Source: Helicobacter saguini (lineage in GTDB: Bacteria > Campylobacterota > Campylobacteria > Campylobacterales > Helicobacteraceae). From it: a stretch of 64,000 nt of DNA. Below, piece by piece: positions 17,909 through 26,036 of the stretch (its first letter is position 1; each line of letters starts with the position of its first letter). The notes beneath the pieces are model-generated. The model had not been told where the DNA came from and made no database searches. It saw only the letters and a list, made by a program, of their open reading frames with translations. The position numbers and the translations under genes are program-made. The stretch lies in contig NZ_JRMP02000002.1 in NCBI RefSeq assembly GCF_000762875.2, positions 1 to 64,000 on the forward strand, read 5' to 3'.

Positions 17909-18781
17909 TCAATACAAAAGCAAGTTGCGGAGGTATTCCCCATAGCCGCTTTTGGCAAGATAGTCGGCGCGTTTCAACAGCATTTTAGAATCTATCCATT
18001 TGTTATAAAAGGCGATTTCTTCTAAACACGCGATTTTGTAGCCCTGCCGCAGCTCAATTGTCTGCACAAAAGTGCCAGCATCAAGTAGGCTATCATGCGT
18101 GCCTGTATCAAGCCAAGTAAAGCCGCGTCCAAGCCCTTCGCTACGCAATTTCCCAGCGTTCAAATACGCGATATTCACATCTGTTATTTCTAGCTCACCG
18201 CGTGGGCTTTTTTGCAAATTTTTGGCGATAGTAATCGCGGCGTTATCATAAAAATAAAGCCCTGTGGCGACAAAATTGCTCTTTGGATTCTGTGGTTTTT
18301 CCTCCAAGCTAATCACATTTCCTTTAGAATCTAGCTCGATTACACCAAAGCTACGCGCATCCTTTACACGATATGAAAAAATGGTCGCAAAGCCCTGTTT
18401 TGCGTGGTTTTTAGCACTTAAAAGCATATCAGTTAAGCCCTGTCCATAGAAAATATTATCACCTAAAATAAGACAAATATTGTCCTTTTTTATGAAATTT
18501 TCAGCCAAGATTAAGCCCTCCGCCAAGCCATTTGGATGCTCTTGCACACAATATTCAATATGCAACCCAAGCCAACTCCCATCGCCAAAAATCTCTTTAA
18601 AACGTGGCGTATCTTTGGGCGTGGAAATGATTAGAATCTCTCTTATTTTAGCCAACATTAGCACGGATAGCGGGTAGTAAATCATGGGCTTATCATAAAT
18701 GGGTAGCAGCTGTTTGCACACGCCCAAAGTGGTGGGATAAAGCCTTGTGCCGCTGCCACCAGCTAGAATTATGCCTTTCAT
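17909..18781 (-). CDS. rmlA: Glucose-1-phosphate thymidylyltransferase
   Basis: RmlA (RfbA) joins dTTP and glucose-1-phosphate, the first step to dTDP-rhamnose and related sugars. The nucleotide-binding GGSGTRLYP (about 8-16), the KPMIYYPLSVLM segment, LGDNIFYG and the EEKPQNPKSNF loop are all present. The 290 residues match the family length. No rmlB, rmlC or rmlD lies beside it, so the rest of the dTDP-sugar pathway must be elsewhere. It is convergent with clpA. Confidence 0.93.
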   Translation of the reverse strand: MKGIILAGGSGTRLYPTTLGVCKQLLPIYDKPMIYYPLSVLMLAKIREILIISTPKDTPRFKEIFGDGSWLGLHIEYCVQEHPNGLAEGLILAENFIKKDNICLILGDNIFYGQGLTDMLLSAKNHAKQGFATIFSYRVKDARSFGVIELDSKGNVISLEEKPQNPKSNFVATGLYFYDNAAITIAKNLQKSPRGELEITDVNIAYLNAGKLRSEGLGRGFTWLDTGTHDSLLDAGTFVQTIELRQGYKIACLEEIAFYNKWIDSKMLLKRADYLAKSGYGEYLRNLLLY

Positions 18782-18947
18782 TTTTGTCCTTTTGTGGATA
18801 TTTTTGGGTTAAAAGATTCTAAATTTTAGCAAAAGATAATATGTTTTGGAATCAAGAATTATAAGTTTTTCTCTATTTTAATTGTGATAAAATATCAGTT
18901 TTTTTTGTGAGCGTATCTTACAAATTTGATCTAGCAAGGGATTCTAA

Positions 18948-20207
18948 ATGAAAATAAATGATATTGATATGGATTCGTGGAAAAGTTGTGATGTGGAGAG
19001 CGATTCGCTTTGGATTATCCCTAGCCGTGATAAAAAAGGGAAGCATAAAAATATCTATCATGGCAATTTTATTCCACAGATTGCAAATCAATTAATTAGG
19101 CGATATACGCGTCAAAATGAGATTGTGCTAGATGCGTTTTTAGGCAGCGGCACGAGCCTGTATGAATGTGAAAATTTGAATCGAAAATGTATCGGTTTTG
19201 ATATAAATGAGAAAATTTTGTCTTTTGTGCGTGAAAATATGAGTGAAGATTCTAATATGGAAACTAAGTTAGATTCTAAAGAAAATTTTAAGCAAGATTC
19301 TAAAAAGTCAAATAAAAATTTGGAATCTAAAAAACAAGATTCTAAAAACATAGAATCTAATTTGCAAAATACGCAAGATTCTAAACTAGATTCTAAAAAA
19401 TCAAATGAAAACATAGAATCTAGCACACAATTTATACAAGATTCTAAAGAAAATATTTTGCTAGATTCTAAAAATATAGAATCTAACTTAGATTCTAAAC
19501 AAAATTTAATACAAGATTCTAAAATAGATATTTCGCATTCGCTTAATATGACGGAGAAAATTATAGAATCTAAAGGGCAACAAAACATAAAATCTAATTT
19601 TCATTTTTCTTGCAAAAATAGATTTTATATCGCTTGTTGCGATAATACAGATACTAAAGCGATAGATTTTAATATGCAAAATGCCCTAAATTACTTAGAT
19701 TCTAACAAAACAGATTCTAAAAATTTGCAAAATATAGAATCTAAAAACCTATCGCCCACGCACCGCCCTACTATTAATAAAACAAAAACGCCCACACACC
19801 ACCCTATTAAAAAAACAGATTCCATAGAATCTAAAAACGTGCAATTTATCATCTATCATCCGCCCTATATGGATATTGTGAAATTTACCGAATACACAAA
19901 CGACTTAAGCCACACAAAAACCCTGCAAGAATTTTTACCCAAATTTCTAAAAACCCTGCAAAATACGCTAATTTACCTTGATAAAGGGCGTTACTTTGCC
20001 CTTGTTATCGGCGATGTGTATAAGGATAGCGAGGTAAAACCGCTTAGTTTTTATGCGATGGATATGATAAAACGCAATTTCAAAGTCAAATTAAAAGGTA
20101 TAATTGTGAAAAATATTGAGGGCAATCGTGGGAAACTAGGCAGTGCGAATATCTGGCGATACAGGGCGCTAAAAATGTTAGCTAGATTCTATAAACACAA
20201 TTTGTGA
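18948..20207 (+). CDS. DNA methyltransferase of a type II restriction-modification system
   Basis: An N4-cytosine or N6-adenine methyltransferase in which motif I comes first: DAFLGSGTS (62-70). Motif IV is HPPY (304-307), a variant of the usual D/N/SPPY. Between them, about 98-295, lies a long DSK/IES-rich stretch with two in-frame copies of the second dispersed repeat (read as PTHRPT and PTHHPI) in place of a normal recognition domain. A restriction enzyme gene follows at 20276. The target sequence cannot be read from this. The insert raises doubt about activity, although the frame is intact. Confidence 0.8.
   Translation: MKINDIDMDSWKSCDVESDSLWIIPSRDKKGKHKNIYHGNFIPQIANQLIRRYTRQNEIVLDAFLGSGTSLYECENLNRKCIGFDINEKILSFVRENMSEDSNMETKLDSKENFKQDSKKSNKNLESKKQDSKNIESNLQNTQDSKLDSKKSNENIESSTQFIQDSKENILLDSKNIESNLDSKQNLIQDSKIDISHSLNMTEKIIESKGQQNIKSNFHFSCKNRFYIACCDNTDTKAIDFNMQNALNYLDSNKTDSKNLQNIESKNLSPTHRPTINKTKTPTHHPIKKTDSIESKNVQFIIYHPPYMDIVKFTEYTNDLSHTKTLQEFLPKFLKTLQNTLIYLDKGRYFALVIGDVYKDSEVKPLSFYAMDMIKRNFKVKLKGIIVKNIEGNRGKLGSANIWRYRALKMLARFYKHNL
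19239..19835. repeat. Motif-dense insert in the methyltransferase gene
   Basis: Dozens of AGATTCT/AGAATCT copies, many in alternating orientation, fill about 600 bases. Two copies of the GGGCGGTGGGTGGGCG-type repeat (minus orientation) lie at 19748-19777 and 19784-19811. The whole stretch keeps the reading frame. Confidence 0.85.
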
Positions 20208-20238
20208 TTTTTAATTTTTCGTTTTAAAAATAAAAAAG

Positions 20239-20247
20239 TGTTATAAT
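20239..20247 (+). promoter_or_regulatory. Extended -10 promoter before the restriction enzyme gene
   Basis: TGTTATAAT sits about 28 bases before the ATG at 20276, giving the endonuclease gene its own possible promoter in the 68-base gap after the methyltransferase gene. Confidence 0.45.
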
Positions 20248-20275
20248 ATGCAAATTTAGAATCTAAAGGAAAAAT

Positions 20276-21016
20276 ATGCAGGATTTGACTTATAGCGAGG
20301 CGATTGAAAAAATTATGCTAGAAAATGGCGGTGTAGCCACGCTTAAGCAACTCTATAAAGACATTTGGAAATATAAAAATTTGGAAAATTTAAAGGGCAG
20401 AACGCCGAATAATACGATACAAGAAAGGGTGCAGCGAGATAGCAAATTTTACCGAGTGGGACTTGGAATCTATGGCTTAAGTAGATTTAAAAACACACTA
20501 GAAAAAATAATCCCAGCTAAAACTAAGCAAGAAAAGACGCAACGATACCACACGCAACTGCAAGGAATGCTCCTTGAAATTGGCAATAGCAAGGCTTTTG
20601 AAACTTACACAAGTGATAAAAATTGCACTTTTAAGAATATTTCTTTGCAAAAAATTGCGACTTTGGAAAGGTTACCGCTTTTTACTTATGAAAATATTGT
20701 GAAAAATTCGGCTAGTTTTTGCGATGTGGTGTGGATTAATAAACGTGGGTTTGCTGATAGCATTTTTGAGGTGGAGACTAGCACGAATTTTCGCGATGCG
20801 TTGGTAAAATTTAGTGAAATGCAGGATTTTTACACGCGATTTTATTGCGTGGCAAGTCAAAATCGATATGAAAAATTTAAGAAAGAATTAAGCAAAATCG
20901 CCTTTAAAAACATTCAAAATCGTGTGGAATTTATCAAAGATAGCGACATTATCAATGAATATGAGCTCGCCTTAAAGCAAAATCAATCACTTTTCAAAAA
21001 TCATTCAAATTTGTAG
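20276..21016 (+). CDS. Type II restriction endonuclease with HARE-HTH domain
   Basis: The 246-residue protein begins with a HARE-HTH-like domain (about 5-70: VATLKQLYKDIWKYK and FYRVGLGIYGLSR), found in some restriction enzymes and chromatin factors as a DNA-reading module. The C-terminal half has a PD-(D/E)xK-like core, CDVVW (about 140-145) followed by IFEVETSTNFRDAL, with Glu in place of the usual Lys. Position directly after a methyltransferase gene supports the restriction role. Recognition sequence unknown. Confidence 0.75.
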   Translation: MQDLTYSEAIEKIMLENGGVATLKQLYKDIWKYKNLENLKGRTPNNTIQERVQRDSKFYRVGLGIYGLSRFKNTLEKIIPAKTKQEKTQRYHTQLQGMLLEIGNSKAFETYTSDKNCTFKNISLQKIATLERLPLFTYENIVKNSASFCDVVWINKRGFADSIFEVETSTNFRDALVKFSEMQDFYTRFYCVASQNRYEKFKKELSKIAFKNIQNRVEFIKDSDIINEYELALKQNQSLFKNHSNL

Positions 21017-21279
21017 AATCAAATTTTGAAACTTTTAGCGACTTTAAAAGCAAAATTTTTAACCTAGATTCTATAATCAAAAATGCAAATTTCAAATTCA
21101 TATTTTTAAGCTACAATAACGAAGGCTTACTAGATTTAAGCCAAATCAAAGCAATTTTTGAAAAATATGGAATCTACTCCTTTATAACGCAAAAATATCA
21201 ACGTTTTAAAGCAGATTCTAATCGCACTCAAAGGCAAGATTCCACGATGGAATATTTGCATATTTTGGTGAAAGATTAG
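21004..21279 (+). pseudogene. C-terminal remnant of a D12-class adenine methyltransferase
   Basis: In a frame different from the restriction gene, starting inside its last codons, the sequence reads FIFLSYNNEGLLDLSQIKAI, then KYQRFKADSNRTQ, then EYLHILVK, and stops at 21277-21279. This resembles the C-terminal end of D12-class (FokI/Dam-like) adenine methyltransferases. There is no start and no DPPY motif, so it is a fragment, probably left from an earlier second methylase of this locus. Confidence 0.6.
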
Positions 21280-21318
21280 GATTTTAGAATCTATGAATTT
21301 TAAGATTAAAGGAAGCAA

Positions 21319-21996
21319 ATGCTACCAAAATGGAGTAATGAATATAGCGTTCATAACTTTATGATTGATGAGCAGCACAAAAAGCTATTTGAGATAGCAA
21401 ATATCGCTGATAATATGATAGGCAGGCAAACGGACGCGCTCGAGATAAAAAAGGTGCTAATTGCGCTTTTTGAGTATATGAAAACGCATTTTAAGGACGA
21501 GGAAGCCTATATGAAAAGCATTAATTATCCAGGCTTTGAGAGCCACGCGATGAAGCACAGGAGCATTATTAGCGAGATGACGTTGCTTGTGAAAAATATG
21601 AAGCATGATTTTAAGCAGCAGCTGGCGATTATCACAGAGCAGTGGCTGCTTAAGCACATTTTGCAGGATGATATGATGATAGGCGAGTATCAGCTAGAGC
21701 TGCTTGCAGCAAGGCGTAAGCAAGATTCTATAGAATCTACTTCTGCGGCTAGCACGCCTAGCAAGGAAGATGTGGTGCTAGCGGAGTCTTCGGTGGAGTC
21801 TATTTATTCGTCCAAGTCAAGTGAAAATAAGGCTACGCCACTAAAAAAAGATTCAGTGTTACATATTTACACATGCTTATGTGGCAAGGTCTATAATATC
21901 GCCGATAATATCCATGAAAAAATCCAAAACGGCGGCAAAATCTACTGCAAACATTGCAAGAATAATATTACTTTTATTAATGATATGAAGGTGTGA
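21319..21996 (+). CDS. Bacteriohemerythrin with C-terminal zinc-ribbon-like domain
   Basis: Bacteriohemerythrins bind oxygen at a diiron centre. All ligands are in place: His20, His57 and Glu61 (HFKDE), His76, His80, and His113 with Asp118. After a Ser-rich linker (about 135-180, containing QDSIES), a second domain carries CLCG and CKHC (about 188-218), which looks like a small zinc ribbon. Single-domain homologues are about 135 residues, so this fusion is unusual. A role in oxygen sensing or delivery is inferred for this microaerophile. Confidence 0.85.
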   Translation: MLPKWSNEYSVHNFMIDEQHKKLFEIANIADNMIGRQTDALEIKKVLIALFEYMKTHFKDEEAYMKSINYPGFESHAMKHRSIISEMTLLVKNMKHDFKQQLAIITEQWLLKHILQDDMMIGEYQLELLAARRKQDSIESTSAASTPSKEDVVLAESSVESIYSSKSSENKATPLKKDSVLHIYTCLCGKVYNIADNIHEKIQNGGKIYCKHCKNNITFINDMKV

Positions 21997-22030
21997 GATA
22001 TTTTATAAACTAATTAAAAAAGGCAAAAAA

Positions 22031-23410
22031 ATGCAAAATTTACAACAACATATAACTTACTTTGAGAATCTAATCGGCAAAGAGAACACAAAGGCAGATT
22101 CTATGCACAAGATGGCATATAGCTATGATGCCACACGCGAGGAACGAGAGCCTGATATTGTGCTATTTCCGCGAGATGAGAGCGATATTAGCGCGATTTT
22201 AAAATATTGCAATGACAATCTTATCCCCATTGTCCCACGTGGCGCTGGTAGCGGCTTTACAGGTGGTAGCATTGTGGCTAGTGGCGGCGTCATCCTTGCC
22301 CTTGAAAAGCACATGAATAAAATCCTTGAATTAGATTCTAAAAACTTAATCGTGCGCGTGCAGCCAGGCGTTATCAACAAAGATTTGCAAAATTTTGTGG
22401 AAAGCAAAGGGCTTTTTTACCCCCCAGACCCAGCAAGTGAAAATCAAAGCACGCTAGGGGGGAATGTCAGCGAAAATGCCGGCGGGATGCGCGCTGCAAA
22501 GTATGGAATCACCAAAGACTATGTAATGGCAATCCGCGCTGTGCTGCCAAATGGCGATATTATCCGTGCTGGCAAAAAGACCATTAAAGATGTCGCCGGA
22601 TACAATGTGGCAGGCATTTTGATAGCAAGTGAAGGGACTTTGGCGGTAATTAGCGAAATCACATTGAAATTATTGTCAAAACCAAGACTTGCTAAAAGTG
22701 CGATGGGCATTTTTGACACGATTGAAAATGCGATGAATGCGGTGTATAAAACAATGGCAAGTGGCGTAACGCCTGTGGCAATGGAGTTTTTGGATAATTT
22801 AAGCATACGAGCGGTTGAGAGCAAGTTTCACAAAGGGCTGCCTACTGATGCTGGAGCGATTTTAATAACGCAAGTGGATGGCAATTTGGATGATGAGATT
22901 AGCTATCAAATGGGTGTGATAGAATCTAAGTTTAAGGAAAATGGGTGCATTGAGTTTCGCGTGGCAAAAGATAGCAAAGAGGGCGAGGACTTGTGGTTTG
23001 CGCGTAAAAATGTAAGCCAGAGCATTAGCATTTATGGGAAAAAGAAGCTAAATGAGGACATTACCGTGCCGCGTGCGAAGTTGCCTGATTTACTGCGTGC
23101 AATCGATGGCGTGAGTAAGAAATATGGCTTTAAGATTCCATGTTTTGGTCACACAGGCGATGGGAATGTGCATACAAATGTGATGGTTGAGGATTTGAAA
23201 GATATTGAAAAAGGGCATGAGGCAATCACTGAGATTTTTAAAATCGCGGTTGATTTAGAAGGCACACTTAGCGGAGAGCATGGCATAGGCTTGGCTAAAG
23301 CGCCCTTTATGAATCTTGCTTTTAGCGAAGCTGAAATGAATCTTTTTCGCGCAATCAAACACGCCTTTGACCCAAATAATATTCTAAACCCAGGCAAAAT
23401 GGGGTTGTAG
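22031..23410 (+). CDS. glcD: FAD-linked oxidase, glycolate/lactate oxidase GlcD type
   Basis: A 459-residue flavoprotein that oxidises a 2-hydroxy acid such as glycolate or D-lactate. The PCMH-type FAD-binding domain shows PRGAGSGFTGGSI (about 74-86) and STLGGNVSENAGG, and the C-terminal domain has FGHTGDGNVHTN and GEHGIGLAK. The end DPNNILNPGKMGL is typical. No glcE or glcF subunits are adjacent, so substrate and electron partner are uncertain. It starts 34 bases after the hemerythrin gene. Confidence 0.85.
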   Translation: MQNLQQHITYFENLIGKENTKADSMHKMAYSYDATREEREPDIVLFPRDESDISAILKYCNDNLIPIVPRGAGSGFTGGSIVASGGVILALEKHMNKILELDSKNLIVRVQPGVINKDLQNFVESKGLFYPPDPASENQSTLGGNVSENAGGMRAAKYGITKDYVMAIRAVLPNGDIIRAGKKTIKDVAGYNVAGILIASEGTLAVISEITLKLLSKPRLAKSAMGIFDTIENAMNAVYKTMASGVTPVAMEFLDNLSIRAVESKFHKGLPTDAGAILITQVDGNLDDEISYQMGVIESKFKENGCIEFRVAKDSKEGEDLWFARKNVSQSISIYGKKKLNEDITVPRAKLPDLLRAIDGVSKKYGFKIPCFGHTGDGNVHTNVMVEDLKDIEKGHEAITEIFKIAVDLEGTLSGEHGIGLAKAPFMNLAFSEAEMNLFRAIKHAFDPNNILNPGKMGL

Positions 23411-23500
23411 AATCTTATAGTTGATTTTATGTTTTAAGTTTTTTAAATTATAAAATGATGTAAAAAATGAATTATATTGAAAAACTTTATAATAAGATAC

Positions 23501-23506
23501 TATAAT
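23501..23506 (+). promoter_or_regulatory. -10 box before cysS
   Basis: TATAAT lies 85 bases before the cysS start in an AT-rich gap. No clear -35 box is seen, as is usual for Helicobacter promoters. Confidence 0.4.
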
Positions 23507-23591
23507 GCGTTTTAATCTATTTCATAGCACGTTCCTTTTAATTGTGAGATGAGATATAGAGCCTAACTAAAGTGTTAATTTAAGGAAAATA

Positions 23592-25070
23592 ATGAAGATA
23601 TTCGACTCACATTTGAAAGAAAAAACGACCCTAACCCCTATGAAAGAAAAAAAAATAACTATGTATATATGCGGTCCCACGGTCTATGATGACGCACATT
23701 TAGGACATGCTAGAAGCTCTATTAGCTTTGATTTATTAACGCGATTTTTAATCACGCAAGGCTTTGAGGTGATACTCGCTAAAAATTTCACCGACATCGA
23801 TGATAAATTAATCAACAAAGCCCTGCAAACAGGCGTGAGCGTGGAAACTTTGGCAAGCAAACACATAGAATCTTATCTCAAAGAAATGAGCGAACTAAAT
23901 GTCTTGCGACCCACAATCGAGCCACGCGCAATGCACTACTTGTCACGAATCGTAACATTTATAGAATCCTTGCTAGACAAAGGCGTGGCTTACGAGTTGC
24001 CAAGCGGCGATGTGTATTTAGAAGTCGCTAAAGACGCCAAATACGGCACACTCTCACACCACCTAAATGCCGAAGATTCCATAAATCGCGTAGAAAACGC
24101 GGAGGGTAAAAAAGATGCGCGCGACTTTGCCCTATGGAAAGCCTACAAGGGCAGCAGCGACATCGGCTATGAAGTGGCAAACTCAAGGCTAAGAAAAGGG
24201 CGTCCGGGCTGGCATATCGAATGCTCCGCGATGATAGATTCTGCCCTTGCCTACAAAGATGGCGAGTTTCAAATCGACATTCACGCGGGTGGCGCGGATT
24301 TGTTTTTCCCGCACCACGAAAATGAGGCAAGTCAAACGCGATGTTTGCATAATAAGGAAATCGCGAAATACTGGCTACACAATGGTTTTGTGAATATCAA
24401 TGGCGAAAAAATGAGTAAGTCGCTTGGGAATAGTTTTTTTATTAAAGACGCTTTAAAATCCTATCACGGCGAGATTTTACGCAATTATTTGCTTGGGTTT
24501 CACTATCGCGCTGCGCTAAATTTTAATGAGGAGGATTTATTAGCGTCAAAAAAGCGGCTTGATAAGATTTATCGGTTGAAAAAGCGGCTTGATTTTACGG
24601 CAAATTCTCATTTAGATTCTAAAAATTTGCTAGATTCTAAGGCTTGGCATTCGCATTTAGAGCGGATTTTGCGTGAATGTGATACTGCGTTTAGTGCGAA
24701 ATTTTTTGAAAGTTTAAGCGATGATTTAAACATTTCTTTGGCTTTAAGCGTGGTTGAGGAATTTTTAAAAGAAGCGAACGAATTGCTAGATTCTAACCCA
24801 AAAGATAAGGCGTTAAAAGCAAGGTTGAAAGCCACTTTAGAGCTAATTGATTTTACTTTAGGCTTGGGGGCACTTAGCTTTGTGGAATATTTTCAGCTAG
24901 GCGTAAGTGATGAAATGAAAAAAGATATAGAATCTAAAATCAATGCGCGTTTAGAAGCGAAAAAAAATAAAGACTTCGCCCTAGCCGACTCCATCCGCGA
25001 TGAACTACTAGCACAAGGCATCGCCATAATGGACAAACCAGGCAACATCACCGAATGGGAAAAGATGTAG
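23592..25070 (+). CDS. cysS: Cysteinyl-tRNA synthetase
   Basis: It charges tRNA-Cys with cysteine. The class I signatures are HLGH (36-39) and KMSKS (273-277). Cys27 in ICGPTVYDDAH is the first zinc ligand, and the WHIECSAM and HHENEASQT segments provide the others. Length is 492 residues, slightly longer than usual because of a small DSK-containing insert near residue 340 (HLDSKNLLDSK). Confidence 0.96.
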   Translation: MKIFDSHLKEKTTLTPMKEKKITMYICGPTVYDDAHLGHARSSISFDLLTRFLITQGFEVILAKNFTDIDDKLINKALQTGVSVETLASKHIESYLKEMSELNVLRPTIEPRAMHYLSRIVTFIESLLDKGVAYELPSGDVYLEVAKDAKYGTLSHHLNAEDSINRVENAEGKKDARDFALWKAYKGSSDIGYEVANSRLRKGRPGWHIECSAMIDSALAYKDGEFQIDIHAGGADLFFPHHENEASQTRCLHNKEIAKYWLHNGFVNINGEKMSKSLGNSFFIKDALKSYHGEILRNYLLGFHYRAALNFNEEDLLASKKRLDKIYRLKKRLDFTANSHLDSKNLLDSKAWHSHLERILRECDTAFSAKFFESLSDDLNISLALSVVEEFLKEANELLDSNPKDKALKARLKATLELIDFTLGLGALSFVEYFQLGVSDEMKKDIESKINARLEAKKNKDFALADSIRDELLAQGIAIMDKPGNITEWEKM

Positions 25071-25184
25071 ATTCTATAAATTTATATTTATAACTCAAAG
25101 GATATTATAAAATGAGAATTATTTAAATATTGTTTTTAAAAAAGTAGAATATGCGTTTTAGATTATGCGAATAAAGGGGTGAAA

Positions 25185-26015
25185 ATGAGAAAATTTAGAA
25201 TCTTTTTGGGCGTTTTGTGTGCGATTTTTTGCTTAGATTCTATGTTTGCTAAAGAGGCTTTAAAGTCGCAAGATTCTATAAAATCTAAAAGCCAAAATTC
25301 TAAAAATGTAGAATCTAAAAGCAAAGAATCTAAAAATATAGAATCTAAATCGCAAAATTTGCAAGAATATATGCTAGACCCAACGCATTCAAGTGTGAGT
25401 TTCGCGGTAAAGCACTTGAGTGTTGCCGATACTATCGGCGTTTTCACTGATTTTAGCGGGCAGATTTTTTATGATAAAAATACGCGTGATTTGCGATTGC
25501 AGGGCTCGCTAGATGTGGATAGTGTCAATTCGTTTAATGTGGGGCGCGATGAGGAGCTAAGGAATACCGATTTTTTCATAATTAAGAATATTAGTTTAGA
25601 ATCTACTTCCAAAAAAGATAATATTTTATATGCAAAAGTTAGTATAAATGGAATTACAAAAATTGTAAAGTTCAATGTGAAAATCACAGGTCCCATTCGC
25701 AATCCTAGCCTTGATATAAAAGATTCTAAAGATTCTAAAAGCAAGCAAAATATTGAATCTAAAAGCCCGGTAAATCCGCTATTTAGCACTAATTCTAACA
25801 CGCAAAATGTATTAATTAATCCGCACTTTCCAACGCAAGATTTAAGCGATAATAAGGAAGATTGCGGCTGCTATGTGAGCTTTGGTGATAATGTGCTAGG
25901 CATTGTTTTAGAGGGCAGGATTAATCGCTTTGATTTTAACATTTCGCCCACCACGCCACGTGAATTGCTCGGCGAATTTGTGGATGTGAAAATTATCATT
26001 GAAGCGTCAAATTGA
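25185..26015 (+). CDS. YceI-family periplasmic lipid-binding-like protein
   Basis: YceI proteins are lipocalin-like barrels that bind isoprenoid or similar lipids in the periplasm. A signal peptide (about 1-22) precedes a DSK/ESK-rich linker (about 25-62), then the YceI domain begins with YMLDPTHSSVSFAVKHLSV and includes GSLDVDSVNS and VSINGITKIVKFNVKI. A second motif-rich insert splits the domain at about 180-215. ATG 25185 is preferred over GTG 25179 because the AAAGGGG site lies at the proper distance from it. Actual ligand unknown. Confidence 0.8.
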   Translation: MRKFRIFLGVLCAIFCLDSMFAKEALKSQDSIKSKSQNSKNVESKSKESKNIESKSQNLQEYMLDPTHSSVSFAVKHLSVADTIGVFTDFSGQIFYDKNTRDLRLQGSLDVDSVNSFNVGRDEELRNTDFFIIKNISLESTSKKDNILYAKVSINGITKIVKFNVKITGPIRNPSLDIKDSKDSKSKQNIESKSPVNPLFSTNSNTQNVLINPHFPTQDLSDNKEDCGCYVSFGDNVLGIVLEGRINRFDFNISPTTPRELLGEFVDVKIIIEASN

Positions 26016-26036
26016 CAAATTGTGTATTTTTTAGAT

